From Actinokineospora globicatena (GTDB lineage: Bacteria; Actinomycetota; Actinomycetes; Mycobacteriales; Pseudonocardiaceae): a stretch of 64,000 nt of DNA. The notes under the pieces were generated by a model that worked only from the letters and a program-made list of their open reading frames with translations, was not told where the DNA came from and did no database searches. Every line of letters starts with the position of its first letter. Position 1 is the first letter of the stretch. A program made the position numbers and the translations under genes. This document shows positions 45,336 through 53,036 of this stretch, in pieces. Location: positions 124,001-188,000 of the forward strand of contig NZ_JAMTCR010000005.1 in NCBI RefSeq assembly GCF_024171945.1. Direction: 5' to 3'.

Positions 45336-46074
45336 TCGCTACGTCGTCGTGGCGCTGCTCGCCGTCCTATTCGGACTGCTGGTGCCCGGCACCGCTTCCG
45401 CGGACCGCGTCGGCGGCCTGCTGGTGACCCCCGGCGAGAGCGTCGACCAGGTCCCGGTGCGGCTCAAGACCGACAAGGGCTGCCCGCAGGGCGCGACCGG
45501 ATACATCGCGACCATGAAGGGCCACGGCCTGGACAACGTCGTCGTGGTGCCGACCTCGGACGTGCTGCTCTCGCACACCCAGGGCTTCGTCGTGCCGGTC
45601 GCCAACACCTTCCGCGACTACGCCGACGACAACGGCACCACGCTGCAGGGCACCTACGAGATCACGCTCAGCTGCATCGATGCGTTCTCCCAGCAGAACT
45701 TCGGCGACTTCACCGCGACCGTCGACATCCCGTCGGCTGGTCACTACGCGGCGGTCGGCGCGGCCAAGGGACCCGCGCGCAACACCGACCCGATCATCCC
45801 GCCGGAGTTGGGGCTCAGCACCCCGCAGAACCCGCCGCCGTCGGAGCAGCCGCCCGCGGGTGGGCAACCGCCGCAGGAGGGCCAGCAGCCGCAGGGCGGC
45901 CTGCCCGACGCCGAGCCCGCCGACACCGCGGCACCCGCGGCCGACTCCGGCATCCACCCATTCCTCTACCTGGGCGGCGGGGTGGTCGTGCTCGTCGTGG
46001 CGGCCGTGGTCGTCGCCGGGGTGCGCAGGCGCGCCAGCGCGGCGACCGAGAGCACCGAGTCCGAAACCGAGTGA
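45325..46074 (+). CDS. Membrane-tethered protein with one locus-specific domain
   Basis: This 249-residue protein has a signal peptide (about 6-26). A beta-rich domain (about 28-150) follows that resembles the repeated locus domain: KGCPQGATGYIATMKGHGLDN, NGTTLQGTYEITLSCIDAFSQQNFGDF. A Pro/Gln/Gly-rich linker (about 165-208), then a helix (FLYLGGGVVVLVVAAVVVAG) and basic/acidic tail end it. ATG 45325 lies inside the previous gene, after GGAGG, so the two are translationally coupled. Confidence 0.75.
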   Translation: MRSDRYVVVALLAVLFGLLVPGTASADRVGGLLVTPGESVDQVPVRLKTDKGCPQGATGYIATMKGHGLDNVVVVPTSDVLLSHTQGFVVPVANTFRDYADDNGTTLQGTYEITLSCIDAFSQQNFGDFTATVDIPSAGHYAAVGAAKGPARNTDPIIPPELGLSTPQNPPPSEQPPAGGQPPQEGQQPQGGLPDAEPADTAAPAADSGIHPFLYLGGGVVVLVVAAVVVAGVRRRASAATESTESETE

Positions 46075-46117
46075 CGCCGAACCCGGCCGCAGCTCATGAA
46101 CTGGAGGCAGAGAAGTC

Positions 46118-47725
46118 ATGCGTAAGCGCCAACTGATCGCGGCAGGCGCGGCGGTCCTCACCACCGTCACGGCGGGCATCGTGCTCGCCGCCACCACCAG
46201 CCAGGCCGAGCCGCCCACGGCGACGTTGGGCACGCTGGCCGTCAGCAAGCAGTCCGGCCTCGACACCGACGCGCCGACCTGGACCACCGAGGGTCCGTGC
46301 ACCGAGGACTCCGACGGCTACACCCTGTGGCTCTACGGCCCCGGCGGGTTCGCCAACGGCCTGGTCGCCTCGCCGATCTCGGACGTGGGCTTCTCCACGA
46401 CGGCGCCGATCAGCGTCACCCAGGGCCTGACCTTCAAGGACGTCGCGCTGGAGAACAGCACCACGATCCAGAAGGGCGAGTTCACCGCGGTCGTGTTCTG
46501 CCGCGACGGCTTCAACGGCGTCAACACCGGCACGTTCACCAAGAAGTTCTACTTCACCAGCCCGACCGCGTGGCAGGTGCGCGACCCGGCCGAGCCGACG
46601 ACGACCACCACGACGCCGACCACGACCACCACGACGACCACGACGCAGCCGACGACGACCACCACCACCACCACCACGACCACGGTGGAACCGACGACGA
46701 CCACGACGACGGTGGAGCCGACCACGACGACCACGACCGTCGAGCCGACGACCACCACGACCACGGTGGAGCCGACGACCACGACGACGACGGTGGAGCC
46801 GACCACGACCACCGTCGAGCCGACGACGACCACCACCACGGTGGAGCCGACGACGACCACGACGACCGTCGAGCCGACCACGACGACCACCACCGTCGAG
46901 CCGACGACCACCACGACCACCGTGGAGCCGACGACCACGACGACGACCGTCGAGCCGACCACGACGACGACCGTCGAGCCGACCACGACGACCACCACGG
47001 TGGCGCCGACCACGACCACGACGGAGACGACCCCGCCGTCCGACCCGACGCTGCTGGGCAAGCTGCTGCCCAGCAAGGAGTCCGGTCTCCCCGCCGAGGC
47101 GCCGACCTACATCACCGAGAAGGCGTGCGTCGAGGGCTCCGACGGCTACAAGATCGACATCAAGGGTCCAGGCGGCTTCGCGAACGGGCTGGCCGCGGCC
47201 ACCGTCACCGCCGTCGACTTCTCCACCGCCGCCGCCTTCACCGGCACCCAGACCTGGACCTTCACCGACATCGCGCTGGACAACAGCACCACGCTGGTCC
47301 CCGGTGACTACACCGTCCAGCTGCACTGCATGGACAGCTTCAACGTGGTGACCCTCGGCCACTTCGACGTCGTCCTCACCTTCTTCACCGAGGCGGACCC
47401 GGACGACGCCACCAAGCAGGTCCTCAAGTGGAAGGTGAAGGCGGGCCCCACGACCACCACCACCACCAACCCCACCACCACGACCAGCGCGCCCGGTGGC
47501 AGCACCTCGACCACCACGACGATCCCGCCCGCAGGAACCAACCCGACCGTGGACCCGGCGCCGCAGGGCAGCTCCGGGACCGGTGGCCTGGCCAGCACCG
47601 GCGCGTCCGTCGGTCTGTCGCTGCTCGCGGGCACCGCGCTGATCGGCTTCGGCGCGCTCGCCCTCGTCGCCTCGCGCCGCCGCAAGGCCGCGGCCGCGCC
47701 GGGCGAGTGGCCGACCGAGAGCTGA
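46118..47725 (+). CDS. LASTG-anchored surface protein with Thr-rich VEPTTTTTT repeat stalk
   Basis: This 535-residue protein has a signal peptide (about 5-30), locus-specific domain copy 1 (about 35-155), a Thr-rich stalk (about 157-305), copy 2 of the domain (about 310-435), and a second Thr/Pro linker. The sorting signal is LASTG at residues 491-495 (base 47588), followed by a hydrophobic helix and SRRRKAAA. LAxTG is the class E sortase signal of high-GC actinobacteria. ATG 46118 follows GGAGG. Which housekeeping sortase handles it cannot be seen; the adjacent sortase-like protein lacks its catalytic residues. Confidence 0.85.
   Translation: MRKRQLIAAGAAVLTTVTAGIVLAATTSQAEPPTATLGTLAVSKQSGLDTDAPTWTTEGPCTEDSDGYTLWLYGPGGFANGLVASPISDVGFSTTAPISVTQGLTFKDVALENSTTIQKGEFTAVVFCRDGFNGVNTGTFTKKFYFTSPTAWQVRDPAEPTTTTTTPTTTTTTTTTQPTTTTTTTTTTTVEPTTTTTTVEPTTTTTTVEPTTTTTTVEPTTTTTTVEPTTTTVEPTTTTTTVEPTTTTTTVEPTTTTTTVEPTTTTTTVEPTTTTTTVEPTTTTTVEPTTTTTTVAPTTTTTETTPPSDPTLLGKLLPSKESGLPAEAPTYITEKACVEGSDGYKIDIKGPGGFANGLAAATVTAVDFSTAAAFTGTQTWTFTDIALDNSTTLVPGDYTVQLHCMDSFNVVTLGHFDVVLTFFTEADPDDATKQVLKWKVKAGPTTTTTTNPTTTTSAPGGSTSTTTTIPPAGTNPTVDPAPQGSSGTGGLASTGASVGLSLLAGTALIGFGALALVASRRRKAAAAPGEWPTES
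46685..47020 (+). repeat. Tandem 27-bp coding repeats (VEPTTTTTT)
   Basis: Twelve VEP and one VAP units each followed by four to six Thr codons span residues 190-301. Two units are shorter, with four and five Thr. The codons alternate acc/acg without a strict copy, which is consistent with maintained protein repeats under sequence drift. Confidence 0.9.
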
Positions 47726-47733
47726 TGACCCCC

Positions 47734-47775
47734 ACCGGTGTGCGCCGCGGGATGCCATCCGCGGCGCACACCGGT
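47734..47775 (+). terminator. Perfect 17-bp hairpin before the pseudosortase gene
   Basis: Bases 47734-47750 (accggtgtgcgccgcgg) pair perfectly with 47759-47775 around an 8-base loop. It lies between the LASTG gene and the sortase-like gene, and could reduce transcription into the last two genes. Confidence 0.7.
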
Positions 47776-47795
47776 TCCCCCGAGAGGACACCAGG

Positions 47796-48761
47796 GTGAC
47801 CGTGCTCGACGACAACCCACCGGCATGCCCGGTCCCGCCCGCCCCGCCGCCGCCCGGCGTGCCGTTCGGGCCGCCGCCAACCGGCATGCCGGTCGGGGCG
47901 CCGCCGCGCTACCGACCGGAGCGCCCCGGGCTGGTGCTGGCCGGGCAGATGCTCGCCATCCTCGGCGCGGTGCTGCTGTGCTTCGTCGCCCAGCTCACGC
48001 TGCTCGGTGCCCTCAAGCACGAACGGGACCAGAACTCCGCCTACACCGCGCTGCGCGCCGACCTGGCCAACGCCACCGCGCCGGTCACCGGGCTGGCCGA
48101 CGGGCGGCTGCTCGACAGCGGGACCCCGGTGGCGATCATCGAGATCCCCCGGCTGCGGTTGCAGGAGGTGGTGCTGGAGGGCACCTCGGCGCGCACCCTC
48201 AAGTCCGGCCCCGGGCACGTGCGCAACACCCCGCTGCCCGGCCAGTCCGGCACCAGCGTCATCTACGGCCGCAAGGCCGCCTACGGCGGACCGTTCGCCG
48301 AGATCGACAAGCTGCGCCGCGGCGACGAGATCGTGATCACCACCGGGCAGGGCGAGCACCGCTACTCGGTGCAGGGCGTGCGCCGCGCCAACGACAAGGA
48401 GCGCACCGCCGCCGCCGCCGACGAGGGCCGGTTGACCCTCGCCACCGCCGACGGGTCCTACTTCCTGCCGACCGACGTCATCCGGGTCGACGCGAAGCTG
48501 GTGTCCGAGGTGCAGGCCAAGACCAGGCAACTGCCCGCGTTCGCGGTCCCCGACAACGAGAAGGCCATGGTCGGCGACCGCTCGGCGCTGGTGCCGATCG
48601 CGCTGTGGACGCTGATCCTGGTCGCCGCCGCGGTCGCCGCGGTGTACGTGCGCCAGCGGGTCGGCCGCTGGCAGGCCTGGGTGATCGGGGTGCCCGTCGT
48701 CGGCGCGATCAGCCTCACCCTGGCCGACCAGGCCGCCGCCCTGCTGCCCAACCTGATGTGA
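47796..48761 (+). CDS. Catalytically dead class E-sortase-like membrane protein
   Basis: This 321-residue protein has a Pro-rich cytosolic N-tail (1-45), a membrane helix (about 46-70), a sortase fold (about 110-240) and two C-terminal helices (about 265-285, 295-315). The sortase fold is clear: [34 protein letters not shown], then a YGGPF and [10 protein letters not shown]. The usual catalytic His in the (A/S)GHR motif is Arg159 ([14 protein letters not shown]). The usual TLTTC Cys is Ala218 (LTLATADG). The expected third Arg is also not in place. It cannot do transpeptidation by the known mechanism. GTG 47796 is used. Its neighbour is PstB. Confidence 0.85.
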   Translation: MTVLDDNPPACPVPPAPPPPGVPFGPPPTGMPVGAPPRYRPERPGLVLAGQMLAILGAVLLCFVAQLTLLGALKHERDQNSAYTALRADLANATAPVTGLADGRLLDSGTPVAIIEIPRLRLQEVVLEGTSARTLKSGPGHVRNTPLPGQSGTSVIYGRKAAYGGPFAEIDKLRRGDEIVITTGQGEHRYSVQGVRRANDKERTAAAADEGRLTLATADGSYFLPTDVIRVDAKLVSEVQAKTRQLPAFAVPDNEKAMVGDRSALVPIALWTLILVAAAVAAVYVRQRVGRWQAWVIGVPVVGAISLTLADQAAALLPNLM

Positions 48762-48772
48762 CCGGAGGACCG

Positions 48773-49591
48773 ATGACCGCCGTGCTGCCCCACCCCCACC
48801 CCGTGCCGCCCGCCGCGCACGCCAGCATCGACGCGCGCGAGGTGTCCGCCTGGTTCGGCGAGCGCAAGGTCCTCGACCGGGTGTCGTTGCTGATGCCCGG
48901 CGGGTCGGTGACCGCGCTGATCGGCCCGTCCGGCTGCGGCAAGTCGACCTTCCTGCGCACCCTCAACCGGATGCACGAGCTGATCCCCGGCGCGTCGCTC
49001 GCCGGTGAGGTGCTGCTCTCCGGCGCCGACATCTACGACCCGGCCCGCAAGCTCACCGACGCCCGCAAGCAGATCGGGATGGTCTTCCAGAAGCCCAACC
49101 CGTTCCCGGCCATGTCGATCTACGACAACGTGGTGGCCGGGCTCAAGCTCACCGGGCTCAAGGCGACCCGCACCGAGCGCGACGACCTGGTCGAGCAGTG
49201 CCTGGCCAAGGCAGGCCTGTGGGTCGAGGTTCGCGACCGGCTGCGCCAACCGGGTGGCGCTCTCTCCGGCGGTCAGCAGCAACGGCTCTGCATCGCCCGG
49301 TCGCTCGCGGTGCGGCCCAAGGTCCTGCTGATGGACGAGCCGTGCTCCGCGCTCGACCCGACCTCCACCCGGCGCATCGAGCAGACCATCGCCGAGCTCG
49401 CGCACGAGGTGACGATCGTCATCGTGACGCACAACATGCAGCAGGCGGCCCGGGTCTCGCAGCAGTGCGCGTTCTTCCTCGCCGAGCAGGGCACCCCGGG
49501 GGTGATCGTCGAGGCAGGGCCGACGACGCAGATCTTCGGCGCCCCGGTCGACCAGCGCACCGCCGACTACGTGCACGGCCGGTTCGGCTGA
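48773..49591 (+). CDS. pstB: Phosphate ABC transporter ATP-binding protein PstB
   Basis: This 272-residue ATPase has Walker [11 protein letters not shown]-loop [20 protein letters not shown], signature LSGGQQQR, Walker [17 protein letters not shown] and H-loop VTHNMQQA. The QKPNPFP and NMQQA segments are specific to PstB. It is placed 13 kb after pstC at the end of the locus rather than following pstA. ATG 48773 follows GGAGG, 11 bp after the pseudosortase stop. Confidence 0.95.
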   Translation: MTAVLPHPHPVPPAAHASIDAREVSAWFGERKVLDRVSLLMPGGSVTALIGPSGCGKSTFLRTLNRMHELIPGASLAGEVLLSGADIYDPARKLTDARKQIGMVFQKPNPFPAMSIYDNVVAGLKLTGLKATRTERDDLVEQCLAKAGLWVEVRDRLRQPGGALSGGQQQRLCIARSLAVRPKVLLMDEPCSALDPTSTRRIEQTIAELAHEVTIVIVTHNMQQAARVSQQCAFFLAEQGTPGVIVEAGPTTQIFGAPVDQRTADYVHGRFG

Positions 49592-49676
49592 TCAACCCGA
49601 TCGTGGGTCGTCGCGAACCGGGCCGCGCGGGTAGCGTGGGTGTCCGGCACGGTTCGTGGGGGTTCGTGGGGGTGCG

Positions 49677-50006
49677 GTGGATCTACGGTTGGACCCGGCG
49701 CCCGCTCCTGGCGTCGTCCTGGTCGCCATCGGCGGCGAGGTCGACCTGGTCGCGGCGGGCATCCTGGAGCGGTTCCTGCTCGGCGCGGTCGCCGAGCAGC
49801 GCAGCAGCAAACCCGGGTTGATCGTCGACCTGTCCGACGCGGAGTTCTTCGGCTGCGCCGGGCTCAACGCGCTGCTGGCCGCCCAGCGCCGCCTGGAGCG
49901 CACCGGCGGCTGGCTGCGGCTGGTCGACGTCTCCGCCGCGGTGGCGCGGGTGCTCGACGCCAATGGCATGAACACGCGGTTGAAAGTCACCAGCTCGGGG
50001 GAGTGA
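49677..50006 (+). CDS. STAS-domain protein (anti-sigma-factor-antagonist-like) with altered phosphorylation site
   Basis: This 109-residue protein has a STAS fold: ILVAIGGEVDLVAAG-type start, LIVDLSDAEFFGCAGLNALL, then LRLVDVSAAVARVLDANGM. In SpoIIAA/RsbV proteins the motif is (D)SSGL with a phosphorylated Ser; here it is GCAGL, so no phosphorylatable Ser is in that position. GTG 49677 gives a normal length; GTG 49656 is an alternative. It may be a constitutively active or differently regulated antagonist. An ankyrin-like gene follows by 3 bp. Confidence 0.78.
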   Translation: MDLRLDPAPAPGVVLVAIGGEVDLVAAGILERFLLGAVAEQRSSKPGLIVDLSDAEFFGCAGLNALLAAQRRLERTGGWLRLVDVSAAVARVLDANGMNTRLKVTSSGE

Positions 50007-50009
50007 GCC

Positions 50010-50822
50010 GTGCCAATACCCACCGCTCCGGGGGCGCGGTCACCGCACCTGGTGACCGAGTTCGCCGGTCCCGCCGAGGAGTTCCTCGCGCACGCCTGCT
50101 TGACCTACGGCGCTGACGACCCGGCCAGGGTGGTGCGCGCCGGGGAGGTGCTGGCAGCGAACCCGGGGATCGTCGACGCGAACTTCGCCGTGCCGGTGGT
50201 GCTGGGTGACGTCGAGCGGGTGCGGGCGTGGATCGCACGGGAACCCGCCGCGGCCCTTCGGCAGACGGGTCCCTTCGAGTGGGAACCGGTGCTGTACCTG
50301 ACTTACGGCCGGTTCGGGGGTGGCGACCCGGTGGCCATCGCCGAGGCGTTGCTGGCCGCTGGGGCGGACCCGGACTCGGGCTACCTGTGGGAAGGGCTGC
50401 CGTCGCCGTTCACCGCCCTGACCGGGTGCTTCGGCGGGGGCGAGGGCGACCAGCCGCCGCACCCCGACGGGCTCGCGGTGGCCAGGGTGCTGCTGGCGGC
50501 CGGGGCCGACCCGAACGACAACCAGACCCTCTACAACCGCCAGTTCCGCACCGACGACGCGCACCTGCGGCTGCTGTTCGAGTTCGGCCTCGGCCGCGGC
50601 GCGCCCCGGTGGCCGATGGCACCGGCACCGGGGCGGATGCTGCACGACGTCCTGCTGTGGGCGGCGCGGACCGGTCAGCGCGACCGGGTGGCCCTGCTGC
50701 TCGACAACGGGGTCGACCCCGATCCGGGCATCCCGGGCCACCCGATCCACCTCGGCCTCTCACCGCGTGAGGTCGCGGAGCACAACGGGCACACCGAGGT
50801 GGCCGACCTGCTCCGTCCTTAG
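50010..50822 (+). CDS. Ankyrin-repeat-like protein
   Basis: This 270-residue protein has repeating helix pairs with AEALLAAGADPDSG, ARVLLAAGADPND and ALLLDNGVDPD, plus a last GLSPREVAEHNGHTEVADLL. These are typical of ankyrin repeats (LLxxGADxN). No signal peptide or catalytic motif is present, so it probably binds a partner protein. The STAS gene lies 3 bp upstream, and the GTG start has no strong ribosome site, so coupling is likely. Confidence 0.78.
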   Translation: MPIPTAPGARSPHLVTEFAGPAEEFLAHACLTYGADDPARVVRAGEVLAANPGIVDANFAVPVVLGDVERVRAWIAREPAAALRQTGPFEWEPVLYLTYGRFGGGDPVAIAEALLAAGADPDSGYLWEGLPSPFTALTGCFGGGEGDQPPHPDGLAVARVLLAAGADPNDNQTLYNRQFRTDDAHLRLLFEFGLGRGAPRWPMAPAPGRMLHDVLLWAARTGQRDRVALLLDNGVDPDPGIPGHPIHLGLSPREVAEHNGHTEVADLLRP

Positions 50823-50841
50823 TGGACTCGCGGGGATTGGC

Positions 50842-51564
50842 TCAGCCGGTGCCGAAGGTCTGGGTCCAGTAGATCCGGTAGCTGCCGCCCTTGTGCGTGC
50901 CGACGCCGATCTCGGTCGACTTGCAGTTCAGGATGTTGGCGCGGTGCCCGGGGCTGTTCATCCACGAGGTCATGACCGCCTCGGGGCTCGCCTGACCAGC
51001 CGCGATGTTCTCGCCGCTGGCCTTGGTGTAGCCCTCCGCCCTGATCCGGTCCCACGGGGTGCGGCCGTCGGGGGAGTTGTGGTCGAAGTAGCCCCGGTCG
51101 GCCATGTCCTTGCTGTGCTTGCGGGCGGCGGTGGCGAGCTTGTCGTTCCACCGCAGCGGCCCGCACCCGGCCTCGGCGCGCCGGGCGTTGACGATCTCGA
51201 CGACCTTGAGCTCCTCGGGCTGGCCGTTCTGGCCGCCCGCGGTGGTCGTCGTCGGCTTGGGCTTCGTGGTGGTGGTCGTGGTGGTCGGCTTGCTGCTCGT
51301 CGACTTGGTGGTGGTCGTCGTGCTGGTCGGCTTGGTGCTGGTCGAGCTGCTGGGTATCGCCGTGCTCGGCGTGGTGCTGGTCGGGCGTGGTCGGGTGTGC
51401 TGCGGCCTGGTCGGGGCGCCGTTGAGCGCGTCGCCGACCAGGGCCGTGGGGACGTCCTGGCGGGCCTCGGTCTGGCTCGGCCAGGCAATCACCATCGAGA
51501 CGGCCGCTAGCGCCGATCCGGTGGCAACAGCGGCCAGCGCGGTGACTCGGCGTCGTGATTTCAC
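50842..51564 (-). CDS. Secreted CAP/SCP-domain protein
   Basis: This 240-residue protein has a signal peptide (about 8-30), a Thr/Ser/Pro-rich stalk (about 50-110), and a CAP domain (about 115-240). The CAP signature is intact: LATAARKHSKDM (His), SGENIAAG (Glu) and SPGHRANIL (His). The domain has four Cys. Family members act as secreted lipid or protein interactors or peptidase-like proteins. The GTG start is divergent from the sigma-CAP fusion gene; the pairing of two CAP genes suggests a shared system. Confidence 0.88.
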   Translation of the reverse strand: MKSRRRVTALAAVATGSALAAVSMVIAWPSQTEARQDVPTALVGDALNGAPTRPQHTRPRPTSTTPSTAIPSSSTSTKPTSTTTTTKSTSSKPTTTTTTTKPKPTTTTAGGQNGQPEELKVVEIVNARRAEAGCGPLRWNDKLATAARKHSKDMADRGYFDHNSPDGRTPWDRIRAEGYTKASGENIAAGQASPEAVMTSWMNSPGHRANILNCKSTEIGVGTHKGGSYRIYWTQTFGTG

Positions 51565-51569
51565 GATGG

Positions 51570-51631
51570 GTAATCCCTTCGGGCGGATCGCGTGTACGCC
51601 GGTTGGACGGAGGGCTTGCGCTAGGGATTAC
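51570..51631. promoter_or_regulatory. Inverted 9-bp arms across the CAP/sigma divergent promoter
   Basis: GTAATCCCT (51570-51578) and its inverse AGGGATTAC (51623-51631) flank the middle of the 113-bp divergent region. The left arm lies in the CAP gene's ribosome-site region on the minus strand. It could be a shared operator. Confidence 0.4.
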
Positions 51632-51677
51632 GGTCTGAGGCCGAACCGAACGCGAAATTTCTCCGCGGAGGCCCGCC

Positions 51678-53036
51678 GTGCGACCGATAGACCCCACCGA
51701 CGCCGACCTCGTCGTGCGCGCGCGAGCGGGGGACACCGGGGCGTTCGCCCAGCTCTACGACCGGTACCGGGACCCGGTGACGCACTTCCTGACCAGGGTC
51801 GTCGGTGATCGGCACCTCGCCGAGGACCTCACCCAAGAGGCGTTCGTCAGCGCCATGCGGCACCTGCCGTCGCTGCGCCGCCCGGCCCGGTTCCGGCCCT
51901 GGTTGTTCTCCATCGCGCACCGGGGTGCCCTGGATCACATCCGCCGCGGCGGCCCGGTCCTGCTGGCCGACCTACCGGACCTCGTCGGCGACGACGGGCC
52001 CGACACCGCGACCGCCACCGAGGCCACCCGCCTGGTGTGGGACGCCGCCGCGAGCCTGGAACCGCGTCAGCTGGCGATCCTCGAACTCACCCTGCGCGAC
52101 GAGCTGACCACCCCGGAACTCGCGCACGCCCTCGACGTCAACACCGCCCACGCCGCCGTCCTGGCCCACCGCGCCCGCACCGCCCTCGCGGGCGCCGTCC
52201 GCATGCTCCTGCTCGCCCGCGACCCGGCCCACTGCCCACGCCTCGCGTCGATGGTCCCCACCCGCCCCCAAGCCCTGACCAGATCCCAACGCGTCTCCGT
52301 CGACCGCCACCTCCGCCGCTGCCCGAACTGCCGCGACCTCGTCGGCCGCCTCACCGCCCCCCTGGCCATCCTCGCGGTCCTGCTCACCGACCCCGCCCCC
52401 ACGGCCGACGACCCCGCCTGGGCGATGATCGACCCCCGCAGCCACCTGGCCCGCAAGGTCGCCGTCACGGCCTTCCTGACCCTCGCCCTCACCGTCGCCG
52501 TGTCGCTGTCCCCGCACAGCGAGATCCCTTCGGACACGGCGCCTCCGGTCACCACCACCACTGAGATCCCAGCGGTGACGACTTCTCAACCTGCGCCTAG
52601 TCCTACTTTGTCGACCCCGCCCGCTGTTTCCAGCACTGCCGCGGCTGCCGCCCCTGTTGTGGCTCGTTCCGCTGGGGAGCCTGCGCAGCTCATCGCTCAG
52701 CTGAACGCACGTCGGAAGAGTGGTGGGTGCTCGGCGCTCAAGGTCGATCCGGATCTCACGGTTGCTGCACAACGCCACAGTGCGGATATGGTGCAGCGCG
52801 ACTACATCGGGGTCAAGTCGCCTTCTGGGGTTACTGCGCTGGAACGTGCTCGGGCGGCTGGGTTTGAGGACTTGGTGAGTGCGTTCGTTGCTGCTAGCCG
52901 GGAGTCGGCTGAGGATCTGATGCCGTTGCTTGCCGAGTCACCTGCGTTGACTTGTGAGGCGGGGCGGATTGGGGCGGCGCGGGCTGTTGGTGGGTCTTGT
53001 GGGTTCTATTGGACAGTCCTGTATGGACTTGATTGA
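51678..53036 (+). CDS. ECF sigma factor fused to zinc-binding anti-sigma motif, membrane helix and degenerate CAP domain
   Basis: This 452-residue protein has ECF sigma2 (about 8-92: YDRYRDPVTHFLTRVVGD and DLTQEAFVSAMR, FRPWLFSIAHRGALDHIRR), then sigma4 (about 115-180: LVWDAAASLEPRQLAILELTLRDELTTPELAHALDVN). A VDRHLRRCPNCRDLV segment gives H-x3-C-x2-C, the ZAS anti-sigma signature. A membrane helix (about 262-282), a Pro/Thr stalk and a CAP-like domain (about 345-452) follow. That domain keeps HSADM but not GEN or GHR. GTG 51678 follows GGAG. The fusion would place a sensing domain outside the membrane and the sigma factor inside. Confidence 0.85.
   Translation: MRPIDPTDADLVVRARAGDTGAFAQLYDRYRDPVTHFLTRVVGDRHLAEDLTQEAFVSAMRHLPSLRRPARFRPWLFSIAHRGALDHIRRGGPVLLADLPDLVGDDGPDTATATEATRLVWDAAASLEPRQLAILELTLRDELTTPELAHALDVNTAHAAVLAHRARTALAGAVRMLLLARDPAHCPRLASMVPTRPQALTRSQRVSVDRHLRRCPNCRDLVGRLTAPLAILAVLLTDPAPTADDPAWAMIDPRSHLARKVAVTAFLTLALTVAVSLSPHSEIPSDTAPPVTTTTEIPAVTTSQPAPSPTLSTPPAVSSTAAAAAPVVARSAGEPAQLIAQLNARRKSGGCSALKVDPDLTVAAQRHSADMVQRDYIGVKSPSGVTALERARAAGFEDLVSAFVAASRESAEDLMPLLAESPALTCEAGRIGAARAVGGSCGFYWTVLYGLD

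Noticed and set aside
46595-47026. CRISPR-like array of short repeats
   Set aside because: The repeats are in frame, encode VEPTTTTTT, have no constant spacer size and lie inside a secreted protein gene.
47796-48761. Active housekeeping sortase
   Set aside because: The His and Cys needed for transpeptidation are replaced by Arg and Ala.
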